64,000 nt of DNA from CBDCYN01 sp965224205. GTDB lineage: Bacteria; Planctomycetota; Phycisphaerae; Phycisphaerales; Phycisphaeraceae. Below are positions 24,816 to 33,171 of this stretch, piece after piece. The stretch spans positions 1 to 64,000 of the forward strand of contig CBDCYN010000010.1 of assembly GCA_965224205.1 (NCBI GenBank), read 5' to 3'. Each line of letters starts with the position of its first letter. The first letter of the stretch is position 1. Under the pieces are notes generated by a model. That model saw only the letters and a program-made list of their open reading frames with translations. It was not told where the DNA came from and searched no databases. The translations under genes were made by a program, and so were the position numbers.

Positions 24816-25269
24816 ACGTACTAAGTGTCAGGTTTGACAGAAAGTCACCGCGTAGGTTGGACCATTTCGCGAGTGCAATTCTGAAACAAGCGAGAAGACA
24901 GAATCGCGCTGACCCGTCGTGCAGATCCTGATAAATCGGATCCGAGGAATCGCGTCCGGAGTCAATAAGATCCGGTTGTCAGTTACCTTAATTAGTATGA
25001 GAGAATAGGTTCTCAGATTTAGCTGAGATATACCTACCGCGCGAAGAAAGAGGGTAAATCAAGTCAAATATAGACCTAATCTACAGTGGTAGTAAGAGAT
25101 CAAAGACCTTTTTCTACCACGTACCAGAAAGAGATTATCCACGAATATCCGGCCTGTCAAGTCAGAGTTCAGATTTTTCGGCCTATCTCCTTGCTATTGC
25201 ATTCTTCCCTCCAGAAAGTGCTATTGATCGGGGATTGTAGAAACCGATCAACGAGGTGGACATCGGCCT
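24816..25269. other. non-coding stretch, nothing recognised
   Basis: No gene is supported. One hairpin, GTGGTAG/CTACCAC, spans roughly 25086-25119. The sequence is more AT-rich than the transfer region. Confidence 0.4.
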
Positions 25270-25274
25270 AAAGA

Positions 25275-25616
25275 GGCCCAGAACTGGCGAAGCTGTCATG
25301 AGGTGCCAGCTGCGAGGGAAATATTAGGGTGTTTTCGGCCGACTTTCCCGAAAATGATGCTTGGCGATGATTGGGTTTGGGTTATGGACTCCCGGTTTTT
25401 ATGGACCATGTCTTCAATCTCTAGGGGATAGATTCCCCGCTGCTTGCAGCGAACCAGAGAAGCGATCTCCTTTGTTTTCATACCCCGTCCGCTTGCGGCG
25501 GGGTGATTGATTTCTCGATAACGACCGTTTTAGGGAATGTTCACAATCTGGGGCTCAGTTCAGCCGCTCATAGGCCCCTAAACGGCACTTGGTAACAGCT
25601 TCGCCAGTTCTGGGCC
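25275..25616. mobile_element. 342-bp MITE with perfect inverted repeats
   Basis: The termini are perfect 22-bp inverted repeats: GGCCCAGAACTGGCGAAGCTGT at 25275-25296 and its complement at 25595-25616. AAAGA occurs directly outside both ends (25270-25274 and 25617-25621), a 5-bp target duplication. No transposase is encoded. Inside is a strong hairpin, CCCCG with an inner CCGC/GCGG, near 25485-25505. This is a non-autonomous element; the partner transposase is not in the window. Confidence 0.85.
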
Positions 25617-25854
25617 AAAGACTAGGCGATCCGGGAGAATGCGATAGCCATGGGTCCGTCACTGCCGAACGACCCGCCTTCCAGCATTTCATGACCCACG
25701 AAGTTCAAAGGGCTGATCATGGGCATGTAAGTGTCGTTGTAATCTCCCGCCTCTTTCGGCACTAGTCATAAAGAACAAGACAAGAGGTGCGGAGTAGCCA
25801 CTGGGCATAAACGGTAACCATGCACGCCGTATCGCCGCTAACAGATCGATCATC

Positions 25855-26649
25855 ATGAATACGGTAACTCAATTAGATGAAGTTTCTCTGGAAGCAGGTG
25901 TTCCTGAGGCGGGGCTCCCGACTCCAATGGCAGTTCTGCACTCGCTGATCGATCGCGGTCATGGATACGAATGTCTTGTCATAGACCCTCCTTGGAAATA
26001 TGAAGACGAAGGTTGCCGAGGAGGAGCCGCGAAACATTATGACACGATGCTGATTGACGAGATCGCTGCACTTCCAATACCGAGTCTGCATTTCCCCCAC
26101 AGTCACGTCCATTTATGGCTTTGGGTGACCAATCATATGGTGGATGCGGGCCATCAGCTGTTGCGTCATTGGTCTCTGCGACATATCGGGATGCTCACTT
26201 GGGTGAAGACTACCCGAGAAGGGGCTCCTGCTCTTGGCACGGGACGGTATCTTCGTGGCAGTACCGAACATCTGCTTTGTGCTACGGCTGGAAAAACTCA
26301 GTTTCGAAGACACGACATTCCCACCTGGTTTGCAGCGCCGGTCTTGGGCCATTCGATAAAACCAGAGTTTCCTTACCGAGTTGCTAGGGAGGTCGCGCCA
26401 ATTGGAGCAATGTGCCTTGAGCTTTTCGCGAGGACACCTCGGCATGCGTGGACCACTTGGGGCGATGAAATCCCTGGTTATCTCTGTGAGGCAGATCCTT
26501 CGTCGTATCTGGATGTTATCGAGGGAGACCTCTCTCTTCAGACGCTATGGGATGCCCGTGCTCTAGGTGCTACGGACATTCACGTGCAGCCCGTGATGGC
26601 TGCGGCGAGCCAGATGAATGCGGCGAAGTTCTCGGCTTTCTTTTCATAG
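25855..26649 (+). CDS. MT-A70 family adenine methyltransferase, 3' end replaced by IS
   Basis: A 264-residue N6-adenine methyltransferase. The catalytic DPPW motif is at residues 44-47 and the SAM-binding phrase HVHLWLWVTN near residue 85. Plasmids and phages use such enzymes to modify DNA against restriction or to mark replication origins. The last ~29 codons come from the IS5-family element. Removing the IS and one CTAG restores DARALDERTRSG and a stop, so only eight native residues were exchanged and the catalytic domain is intact. It stands alone after a long non-coding region. Confidence 0.85.
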   Translation: MNTVTQLDEVSLEAGVPEAGLPTPMAVLHSLIDRGHGYECLVIDPPWKYEDEGCRGGAAKHYDTMLIDEIAALPIPSLHFPHSHVHLWLWVTNHMVDAGHQLLRHWSLRHIGMLTWVKTTREGAPALGTGRYLRGSTEHLLCATAGKTQFRRHDIPTWFAAPVLGHSIKPEFPYRVAREVAPIGAMCLELFARTPRHAWTTWGDEIPGYLCEADPSSYLDVIEGDLSLQTLWDARALGATDIHVQPVMAAASQMNAAKFSAFFS

Positions 26650-27436
26650 CGGGTGGCGACGCGGCGGCATTGTTTGATGCGGCGGAAGAAGCGTTCGATC
26701 ACGTTGCGGTGTTTGTAGCGGCGACGGTCGTAACGCTTCCTGCGTTTGCGAGTGGGGTTGGGACGTATGCATGACTTGGCCTTTGCCTCACGGATGAGTT
26801 GGCGAAGCGCGTTGCTGTCGTAGGCGGCATCGGCGATGACATGTTTGGGCTTCAAGCCTGACAGCAGCACCGGGGCCTGGGGGGCGTCGCCACGCTGCCC
26901 GGCGGTGACCACCATCCGCAGCAACCGGCCATTCTGGTCTACTGCCGCGTGTAGCTTGGTCGTCAGCCCGCCGCGGGATCGGCCCAGGCATCGACGGGTG
27001 TCGGCGTCTTCTTTTTTTCGTGGAGCAACCTTCGGCCGGTCGAGGCGGTCGGGTGGGCCTTGACGCTGGTCGAGTCCAGTTGCAGTTCTTCGGGCGCGTC
27101 GTCGTCGACCAGATCCGGGTCACCCAACGCCTTGGCGACCCGTTGCCACACGCCCGACGCACACCAGCGGTCGTATCGCTTCCACACGCTGTTGGGCTTG
27201 CCGAAGCGTTCGGGCAGATCATCCCAAGGGATGCCGGTCTTGAGGACGTAGAGCACCGCGTTGACGAACAGGCGGTTGTCAGCGGCGGTGCGGCCGGGGT
27301 CGCCCGTCTTTCCGGGCAAGTGATCGCGGATGCGCTCCCATTGTTCATCGGTCAGTTCGTGGCGTCGTCGCATCGGGGTCCTCCATGACCTCAAATGCAA
27401 TCATAGGCCAGAATCATGAATGTCCGTAGCACCTAG
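26563..27436 (-). mobile_element. IS5-family insertion sequence, copy 1
   Basis: An 866-bp element (26567-27432) with terminal inverted repeats starting GTGCTACGGACATTCA, flanked by the target duplication CTAG on both sides. It looks identical to the copy at 58658-59523, suggesting recent movement. It lies in the 3' end of the methyltransferase gene. Confidence 0.9.
26580..27373 (-). CDS. IS5-family transposase, two overlapping frames
   Basis: Frame A starts at ATG 27373 with GGAGG six bases upstream and encodes the N-terminal domain (ELTDEQWERIRDHLPG; PWDDLPERFG) and a first catalytic region (LQLDSTSVKAHPTA). After the run of seven A in GAAAAAAAG (near 27010), frame B continues with the RSRGGLTTKLHA segment, then VIADAAYDSNALR and RNVIERFFRRIKQCRR, which carry the other acidic residues. 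Frame change at an A-run is the known expression mode in this group (IS427-like). Both copies keep the same arrangement, so it is probably programmed and not damage. Confidence 0.85.
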
Positions 27437-27595
27437 ACGAACGCACGAGATCAGGGTAGGTAGGGAATTGCGCACTTAACGCGGTCCTTTACAGACTATC
27501 CCCGAGTAGTTCCGACACCAGGTTCCTGGCTTGCAATGACTACACGTCCTCGCACGCGAGACGCCGGTGGTGATACGGCAGAAAGTGAGGTTTTT

Positions 27596-27859
27596 ATGGG
27601 ACAGCCTCCCACCAAGGTGATACGACTTGGTCGAATCAAGGCTAGCTTATGGAAAAACACCACGAGCCAAGGCCCGAGACACAACACGACCATCGTTCGT
27701 ACATACAAGGACGACGAAGGTAAGTGGCAAGATACGACCAGCTTCAACCTCGACGACCTTCTCTTGGTCGCCAAGGTGGCTGACCGAGCCCACACATGGA
27801 TCTGTGAACAGATTCAATCCAAAGACAAAGGCGGTGATAGTTTATCGCCTGAGAACTGA
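27596..27859 (+). CDS. conserved small plasmid-type protein
   Basis: An 87-residue protein from ATG 27596, which has GTGAGG five bases upstream; an in-frame ATG 60 bases earlier is also open. The phrase IRLGRIKASLWKN, then HNTTIVRTYKDDEGKWQDT and FNLDDLLLVAKVADRAHTWI, belongs to a small family I associate with plasmid and integrative-element accessory regions, function unknown. The strand-rich pattern suggests nucleic-acid binding, which is inference. Confidence 0.65.
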   Translation: MGQPPTKVIRLGRIKASLWKNTTSQGPRHNTTIVRTYKDDEGKWQDTTSFNLDDLLLVAKVADRAHTWICEQIQSKDKGGDSLSPEN

Positions 27860-28153
27860 ACCCAAGGGTTCCATGAGCCAATTCACCACCGGCTCTCCTT
27901 TATCCGTAATCTGCACCTAAGAAAGCTTTTTTTCTCGCGAAACTGTAATGCACGCCCGAAGACCGCATTATCTCTATAGAGCACGGAGTATCGGCCATCG
28001 TTCGCCAACCAATGATTGCCCACCACGGGCGGAAAGGAGGTTCGTATCACCGACTGATAAGCAGATAGCAGAAGTGTAACCTTTCGGCCCTTGCTGGGTG
28101 AGAGCTCAGCAGGGGCTTTCCGAAGCGCCATTAATAAACACGAGGGAGCGGTC

Positions 28154-28519
28154 ATGATTCAGTGCGATGAATCGATGCTAGGCGATGTGTATGTAACTCC
28201 GCGTGCCGCGGATCTACTCATGACTGAAACGATTACAGAAGCGGTACTGGCCCAGGGGCGATTCATTGCATACGCTCATCATCCGAAGGCAGGCTACAGC
28301 AAGCACGTTGGGCCTCGCCTTATACGGTCCTCATACGAGATCAACAGGCAAGGCCACGACATCCTTTTTGACGTGGTCACGGTTGAGATAGGCGAAAATA
28401 AAATCACGGTTGTTCACCTTTGCGAGCACGGACCTCTAGAACCCGGTGTTGACTACGGCTCAATGCCGCTTAGGCGCACAAGCTATGACTCGCAAGATGG
28501 TCTCACCCTGATCGAGTAG
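28154..28519 (+). CDS. hypothetical plasmid protein
   Basis: A 121-residue protein from ATG 28154, preceded by GAGGGAG. The opening GDVYVTPRAADLL recalls GKIYITPFAHEQI of the protein at 5886, hinting at a small family. The middle contains VGPRLIRSSYEIN and a strand-rich segment FDVVTVEIGENKITVVHL. No motif for an enzyme was recognised. It belongs to a run of small plus-strand genes (27.6-29.9 kb). Confidence 0.55.
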   Translation: MIQCDESMLGDVYVTPRAADLLMTETITEAVLAQGRFIAYAHHPKAGYSKHVGPRLIRSSYEINRQGHDILFDVVTVEIGENKITVVHLCEHGPLEPGVDYGSMPLRRTSYDSQDGLTLIE

Positions 28520-28543
28520 TCGTGCAGCTTAGAACAATTCTCC

Positions 28544-28850
28544 CTATAGATCGTTGTCCTCAAACGGTTCAATACATCGGGGGTCTACAAGTCGAGGATT
28601 CTTGACCGCGTCTCCGACACGATACGCCAGCATGTCGTCTTCGGGGTAGGTCGTAAGAAGCGGCGAGAGGGTAGGGGGGGTCGGAAATCGTCGGGTAAAG
28701 CCAGATATCGTATTGGTCTCGCTTGAGGATGACGGGCATACGAATGTGGATAGGGCGGACCAGGTCGTTTAAATTGGATGTTATCACCGTGAACGACCCC
28801 CGGTAGCATTCATCGCCATTACCTTGTTGCCCGGTCCAGCGGGTTGTGGC
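28544..28850 (-). pseudogene. SRAP/YedK-like gene fragment with frameshift
   Basis: The minus strand encodes pieces of a SOS-response-associated peptidase (SRAP, HMCES/YedK), which shields abasic sites by crosslinking. The phrase VITSNLNDLVRPIHIRMPVIL matches the domain around its catalytic His. After a run of seven C (28674-28680) the frame changes and the rest, PLLTTYPEDDMLAYRVG, VKNPRLVDPRCIEP and a stop, continues in another frame. The N-terminal half with the essential Cys2 is missing. The locus is therefore dead. Confidence 0.7.
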
Positions 28851-28861
28851 AAGTATTGGGT

Positions 28862-29203
28862 ATGGCCATGCCAACAGTCGATACGGTAACGCTCAATACC
28901 ATCCGTCGGGTGCTTGAAGGGACGGTCGAGGTCACCATGCTTCGATATGGCCCCGGAAAGTCTCAAGACGATATTCTGACCGAAGCCACGCAGAGACTCA
29001 TGGGCGACCTGTCGCGGGTACTCGATGTGATGCTTCCCAGGACAATGACGGATGAGCACTACGAAGCACTTGATGACGTGGTGAGCAATGTCTTCAACCA
29101 ACCGGTGGGAGATTTCGACGCTACTTCCATGAGGGGAGATAGGGGGCGGGAGAGGTTTGGAACCGGCGGTGAGCGGTGGTTCCAAGCTAAATCAAACTCC
29201 TAG
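28862..29203 (+). CDS. hypothetical protein
   Basis: A 113-residue ORF, function unknown. It overlaps the 5' remnant of the SRAP pseudogene only marginally. Its N-terminal ~75 residues are predicted helical (TIRRVLEGTVEVTMLRYG, then SQDDILTEATQRLMGDL), the end is polar. There is no strong ribosome-binding site, so start and reality are moderately supported by codon pattern and by its position in a run of small plasmid genes. Confidence 0.4.
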   Translation: MAMPTVDTVTLNTIRRVLEGTVEVTMLRYGPGKSQDDILTEATQRLMGDLSRVLDVMLPRTMTDEHYEALDDVVSNVFNQPVGDFDATSMRGDRGRERFGTGGERWFQAKSNS

Positions 29204-29465
29204 CCATTAGATCTAGGCCCGGAACGGTCCTTCCGGACCTGGCGAATCTGCACCACAACCAATCAATCTCCAAGCCCCGCCATTCCCTTTGAAGATGGAT
29301 TCTACGCGACCGTGCTCGGCGTCAAGGGGCCGTGTTGTCGCTTCGCTCCTGCCCGCACCAACCCCTTGACTCCTCCGCTCGTTCGCTGTTTTCGCTCCGC
29401 CATCAAAGGCAAAGGCGGGGTGTGGTCCCCGCTGCAAAGACACACCCAGAAAGGAGCGACACACC

Positions 29466-29864
29466 ATGACCGACAAACTCACTCATCACGACCTTTCGCA
29501 GTTCACAGGCGACGTGGAGCGATACCAGCACGCATTGAATCGCCGGGTCATCTACACACCGGGAATCAAGTATCTCGCAGAGCGTGCGGGAGCCTACTGG
29601 TTAATTGACGCGGTTGCGTCTTACTTCGGCACCGCCCAGATGCGACGTGCCATCGCCGCAGACCCACGTCTTGAGACGCTTCAATTCTGGCGGCTGGACT
29701 TGTCCGGGGACAAGTCCGCCGTGCTCTCTGCAAGTGCGGACTCCGGGGTCACACCGTTCATCACTCAGGACATCCCGTTTACAGACTTCCCGCTCGATTA
29801 CGTGGATGTGTGGGCTGGGTTCGACGGTACCCGCTGGACGCTGTATCTGCCGTCTGAGCATTGA
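29466..29864 (+). CDS. DUF6876 family protein
   Basis: A 132-residue protein of a family common on plasmids and integrative elements, function unknown. Characteristic pieces are DLSQFTGDVERYQHALNRRVIYTPGIKYLAE, GAYWLIDAVAS, then FWRLDLSGDKSAVL and a terminal PFTDFPLDYVDVW...LYLPSEH. GAAAGGAG precedes the ATG. A strong terminator follows 37 bases after the stop, so this is the last gene of the small-gene run. Confidence 0.8.
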   Translation: MTDKLTHHDLSQFTGDVERYQHALNRRVIYTPGIKYLAERAGAYWLIDAVASYFGTAQMRRAIAADPRLETLQFWRLDLSGDKSAVLSASADSGVTPFITQDIPFTDFPLDYVDVWAGFDGTRWTLYLPSEH

Positions 29865-29900
29865 ATGCCGTGAGGTATCGAATAATCTCAATCTCAACGC

Positions 29901-29926
29901 AACCGGCCCATAGTGGCCGGTTTTTC
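29901..29926 (+). terminator. intrinsic terminator after the DUF6876 gene
   Basis: A perfect 8-bp stem AACCGGCC/GGCCGGTT with a six-base loop runs into TTTTTCC. Confidence 0.85.
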
Positions 29927-30188
29927 CGTTGTCTGATATGAAAGTTTATCGGGCAAATCTGGGAGAAGCCGAGTGATATCTGGTGGTATGGAGCTAGAGT
30001 GCCCTTCGTAGGTCTAGACCGTCACGAATACCTTTTATTGCTATGTGTGAACGTCGGCCAGAAAATGTAGCGCCCGTCGGGGGGCTGACGGTCGGCCCAA
30101 AAATGTAGCGCCTTGCCTAGTCCTGAGACTGGGGCGGCAATGGAACAGTTTTTACTGTTTCACCCCCCCCAGTAAGGACGCAGACGAG

Positions 30189-31739
30189 GTGTATACGGAT
30201 ATGCAGTTTTGGACGGATGTGCGGCGTTATGTTCTAACCCAGGGCCACAGCAAGCGTTCGGCGTGTCGGAAGTTTGACATCCATTGGCAGACGCTTGAGA
30301 AGATCCTCGAATACCCTGAACCCCCGGGGTATCGACGGGTCAAACAGGTGGGCGAGAAGAAGATCGATCGGTTCCTGCCGATCCTCCACCAGATCCTCGA
30401 GGACGACCGGAAAGCTCCGCGCAAGCAACGTCACACGATCCGACGGATCTTCGAGGTGTTGTGTCAACATCACGGGTTCGACGGGAAGCTTACGGTCGTG
30501 GGCGACGCGGTTCGGGCGTGGAAACGGGTGCACGCCCAGACGTTTGTGCCGCTGAGTCATCCGTTGGGTGAGGCGCAAGTCGACTTCGGGGAGGCGACGA
30601 TCTTTCTCAACGGCGAGGCGGTCAAGGTGGCGTTGTTCGTGATGAGCCTGCCGTATTCGGACGCGGTGTTCGTTCGGGCCTATCCCCGCGAGTGCACCGA
30701 GTCGTTCCAGGATGGTCATGTCCGAGCGTTTGAGTTCTTCGGAGCTGTGCCCACGCGGATTAGCTACGACAATAGCCGGATCGCGGTCAAGAAGTTCGTG
30801 GGATCCAGGAAACGGGAACTCACGGACGGGTTTCTTCGGCTTCAGAGTCATTATCTGTTCGACGAGCACTTCTGCCTAGTTCGCAAGGCTAACGAAAAGG
30901 GCCACGTCGAGAACCTGGTGGGATATACCCGCCGTAACTTCCTGGTGCCGATCCCCCAGGTGCGATCATTCGCTGAACTCAATGAACATCTCGAGCGATG
31001 TTGCCGTGCTGAGTTGACCCGGTCGTTACGAGGTAAAGAAACGACCAAGGGTCAGCGGTTGGACGAGGAACGCTCGGTCATGCTTCCTCTCAAAGAGGAG
31101 GCGTTTGAGGCCCGTCGGGTCATATTGGCTGGAGCCAACTCTCTGAGCCTGGTGCGGTTCGACCGCAACGACTATTCGGTGCCGGTGTCGTGGGCGCATC
31201 ACCGCCTGACCCTCGTGGGCGACATCGAGACGGTGCGGGTCATGCAGGGGGACCAGGTGATCGCCGAACACCTGCGTGACTGGGGCCGTGAACAGGTCCA
31301 CTTTGACCCGGTGCATTACCTGGCTCTGTTGGAGCGACGCCCCGGGGCCTTTGATGTGGCCCGTCCCTTGGAGCAATGGGATCTGCCGCCGTGCTTCGGG
31401 ATCCTGCGTCGCAAACTCGAAGCCGACTGGGGCTCGAAGGGCACGGGCCAGTTCATCCAAGTGTTGCGGCTATTGGAACGGGCGAGCCTGGGTCAACTCA
31501 AGCAAGCGGTGCACAAGGCGTTGGAGTTGGGCACGGTCACCCCTGACGCCGTACGAGTGATCCTCGAGGGGCTCAAGGAACCCCCTGTGGCGTTATTCAG
31601 CCTCGACGGTCGACCGCATCTGAGCGGTGTCCACGTAGCCAAGCCCGATTTATCCGCCTATGGCTGTCTGCTTCCGCACCCGCTCCAAGAGACGGCGTCC
31701 AGCGATATTTGCGGAGGACTTCCGGGGGGTGCGGCATGA
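30189..31739 (+). CDS. istA: IS21 transposase IstA
   Basis: A 516-residue DDE transposase. A helix-turn-helix N-terminus (HSKRSACRKFDIHWQTL) precedes the catalytic core with Asp in QVDFGEA (about D132), Asp in ISYDNSR (about D194) and Glu in GHVENLVG (about E241). The start is GTG 30189 or ATG 30201. It overlaps istB by four bases, as in other IS21 elements, where both proteins are needed for transposition. Confidence 0.93.
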   Translation: MYTDMQFWTDVRRYVLTQGHSKRSACRKFDIHWQTLEKILEYPEPPGYRRVKQVGEKKIDRFLPILHQILEDDRKAPRKQRHTIRRIFEVLCQHHGFDGKLTVVGDAVRAWKRVHAQTFVPLSHPLGEAQVDFGEATIFLNGEAVKVALFVMSLPYSDAVFVRAYPRECTESFQDGHVRAFEFFGAVPTRISYDNSRIAVKKFVGSRKRELTDGFLRLQSHYLFDEHFCLVRKANEKGHVENLVGYTRRNFLVPIPQVRSFAELNEHLERCCRAELTRSLRGKETTKGQRLDEERSVMLPLKEEAFEARRVILAGANSLSLVRFDRNDYSVPVSWAHHRLTLVGDIETVRVMQGDQVIAEHLRDWGREQVHFDPVHYLALLERRPGAFDVARPLEQWDLPPCFGILRRKLEADWGSKGTGQFIQVLRLLERASLGQLKQAVHKALELGTVTPDAVRVILEGLKEPPVALFSLDGRPHLSGVHVAKPDLSAYGCLLPHPLQETASSDICGGLPGGAA

Positions 31740-32497
31740 GCAAGAGCACCGTCCTACTGGAACACCACCTCAAGGCGTTGAAGCTGCCGACGATGCTACG
31801 CGAGTACGCCAAGATCGCCCGCCGCTGTGCCCAGCAGAACGTGGGTCACGTCGGGTTCCTTCTGCAACTGGTCGAGCTGGAGCTGATCGAACGTGAACGC
31901 CGCGCCGCAGAGCGTCGGCTCAAAGCCGCCAAGTTCCCATCGCCCAAGACGCTCGAAGGCTTCGACTTCGCCGCCCAACCGTCGATCAACAAAGCCCTGG
32001 TTACCGAGCTGATGCGGTGTGTGTATCTCGACCATCGCGAGAACATCCTGCTGGTCGGTAACCCCGGCACGGGCAAGACCCATGTCGCCACCGCCCTGGG
32101 CATGGAAGCGTGCCACCGTGGCAAGAAGGTGCGGTTCTACAAGGTCACCGAGCTGATGACCCAGATGATGGAAGCTCGCGAAGAGCAGGTCCTGGGTCGG
32201 CTCAAGAACCAATTGGCCAAGCTGGACCTGTTGATCCTCGATGAACTGGGCTACGTCCCAGCCAGCAAGCTGGGAGCCGAGTTGCTGTTCGATGTGATCT
32301 CGACCGCCTACGAACGAACCAGCGTGATCGTGACGACCAACCTCCCGTTTGAACGTTGGGTGGAGGTGCTTGGCAGCGAACGCCTCACCGGCGCGGCGCT
32401 CGACCGGCTCACCCACCGCTGCCACGTGCTCGAAGCCAACGGTCCTAGCTACCGACTCAAGGACGCCAAGCGGCGACGTAAACCCAAAGACAAATAA
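31736..32497 (+). CDS. istB: IS21 helper ATPase IstB
   Basis: A 253-residue AAA+ ATPase that helps IstA select the target. The Walker A motif GNPGTGKT is at about 108-115 and the Walker B region LDLLILDELGYVP near 163. The ATG overlaps the istA stop. Length is normal, and the element looks intact. Confidence 0.93.
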   Translation: MSKSTVLLEHHLKALKLPTMLREYAKIARRCAQQNVGHVGFLLQLVELELIERERRAAERRLKAAKFPSPKTLEGFDFAAQPSINKALVTELMRCVYLDHRENILLVGNPGTGKTHVATALGMEACHRGKKVRFYKVTELMTQMMEAREEQVLGRLKNQLAKLDLLILDELGYVPASKLGAELLFDVISTAYERTSVIVTTNLPFERWVEVLGSERLTGAALDRLTHRCHVLEANGPSYRLKDAKRRRKPKDK

Positions 32498-32611
32498 TCA
32501 CTCAGGAGATCAACCAAGAGGCTGGACCAACCCTCCAGCCAGAGATACAGTCATCCCCGGCGCCACATTTTTTACTCGACGGGCGCTACATTTTCTGGCC
32601 GACGTTCACAC

Positions 32612-32874
32612 CCGTCGAGCAAGACAAGCAGATCAAATACATGAACCTCGTAGCCAATGCCGTGATGCTCCACAACGTGATCGACCTAACCGATGTGCTC
32701 AATGAGATGGCCGCCGAAGGCTACGAGATCACCCCCGAGTTGATCGCCAGGCTCAGTCCCTATCCCACGGACCACATCCGGCGATTTGGGCAATACTTCC
32801 TCGACATGGACACCCAGCCCCAGTCGCTTATCCTCAAACCCCTCGCCCTGAGCAACGATCACCCGCTGAAGTGA
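32612..32874 (+). pseudogene. tnpA: Tn3-family transposase, C-terminal remnant
   Basis: Starting immediately at the IS21 end, the frame reads VEQDKQIKYMNLVANAVMLH, then EGYEITPELIARLSPYPTDHIRRFGQYFLDM, the conserved C-terminus of Tn3 transposases, up to a stop at 32874. The other ~900 residues are absent upstream. A candidate right inverted repeat of the transposon follows (about 32868-32905), ending in ACCCC. Confidence 0.8.
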
Positions 32875-33171
32875 CTACTTTTTACACGTATTCCGAACAT
32901 ACCCCAAAAACGTACACTTAGAGCTTGACCGCCTCCGTGGTTCCGGGTTAGATCTTCCCCTAGTTTTACTTCGCATAACCGCGTTTTTATGAAATAATTG
33001 AGATGAGTTTACTTTTTCCTTGCGTAACGCAACGACATCCTCTGCGGTCAATACGTCATCTACCGAAAACTCGTCTGCTGACCCAATCTCCTAGCGTGTA
33101 AATTTACACCAATCTGGGCAGTACCCGGCTATCTTGAGGCTCCTCTCGACGTAGTCCCGGGTAGGTAGGGA

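Larger units (their letters stand above)
30045..32611 (+). mobile_element. IS21-family insertion sequence
   Basis: A ~2.57-kb element with ends GTGTGAACGTCGG and CCGACGTTCACAC. Inside each end are multiple transposase-binding repeats of the type GGCCAGAAAATGTAGCGCC, as usual for IS21. It carries istA and istB. No target duplication is evident: TTGCTAT lies outside the left end and CCGTCGAG, inside a Tn3 gene, outside the right. Confidence 0.88.

Noticed and set aside
26788..27348. 186-residue minus-strand ORF inside the IS5 element
   Set aside because: It is an arginine/proline-rich shadow frame of the transposase, which is read in the two other frames.
32641..32874. Independent small gene starting at ATG 32641
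   Set aside because: The frame is open back to the IS21 boundary, and the sequence is the conserved C-terminus of a Tn3 transposase.
33096..33109. GTGTAAATTTACAC palindrome as a second recombinase site
   Set aside because: It shares no sequence with the 39.6 kb arms and lacks a spacer.
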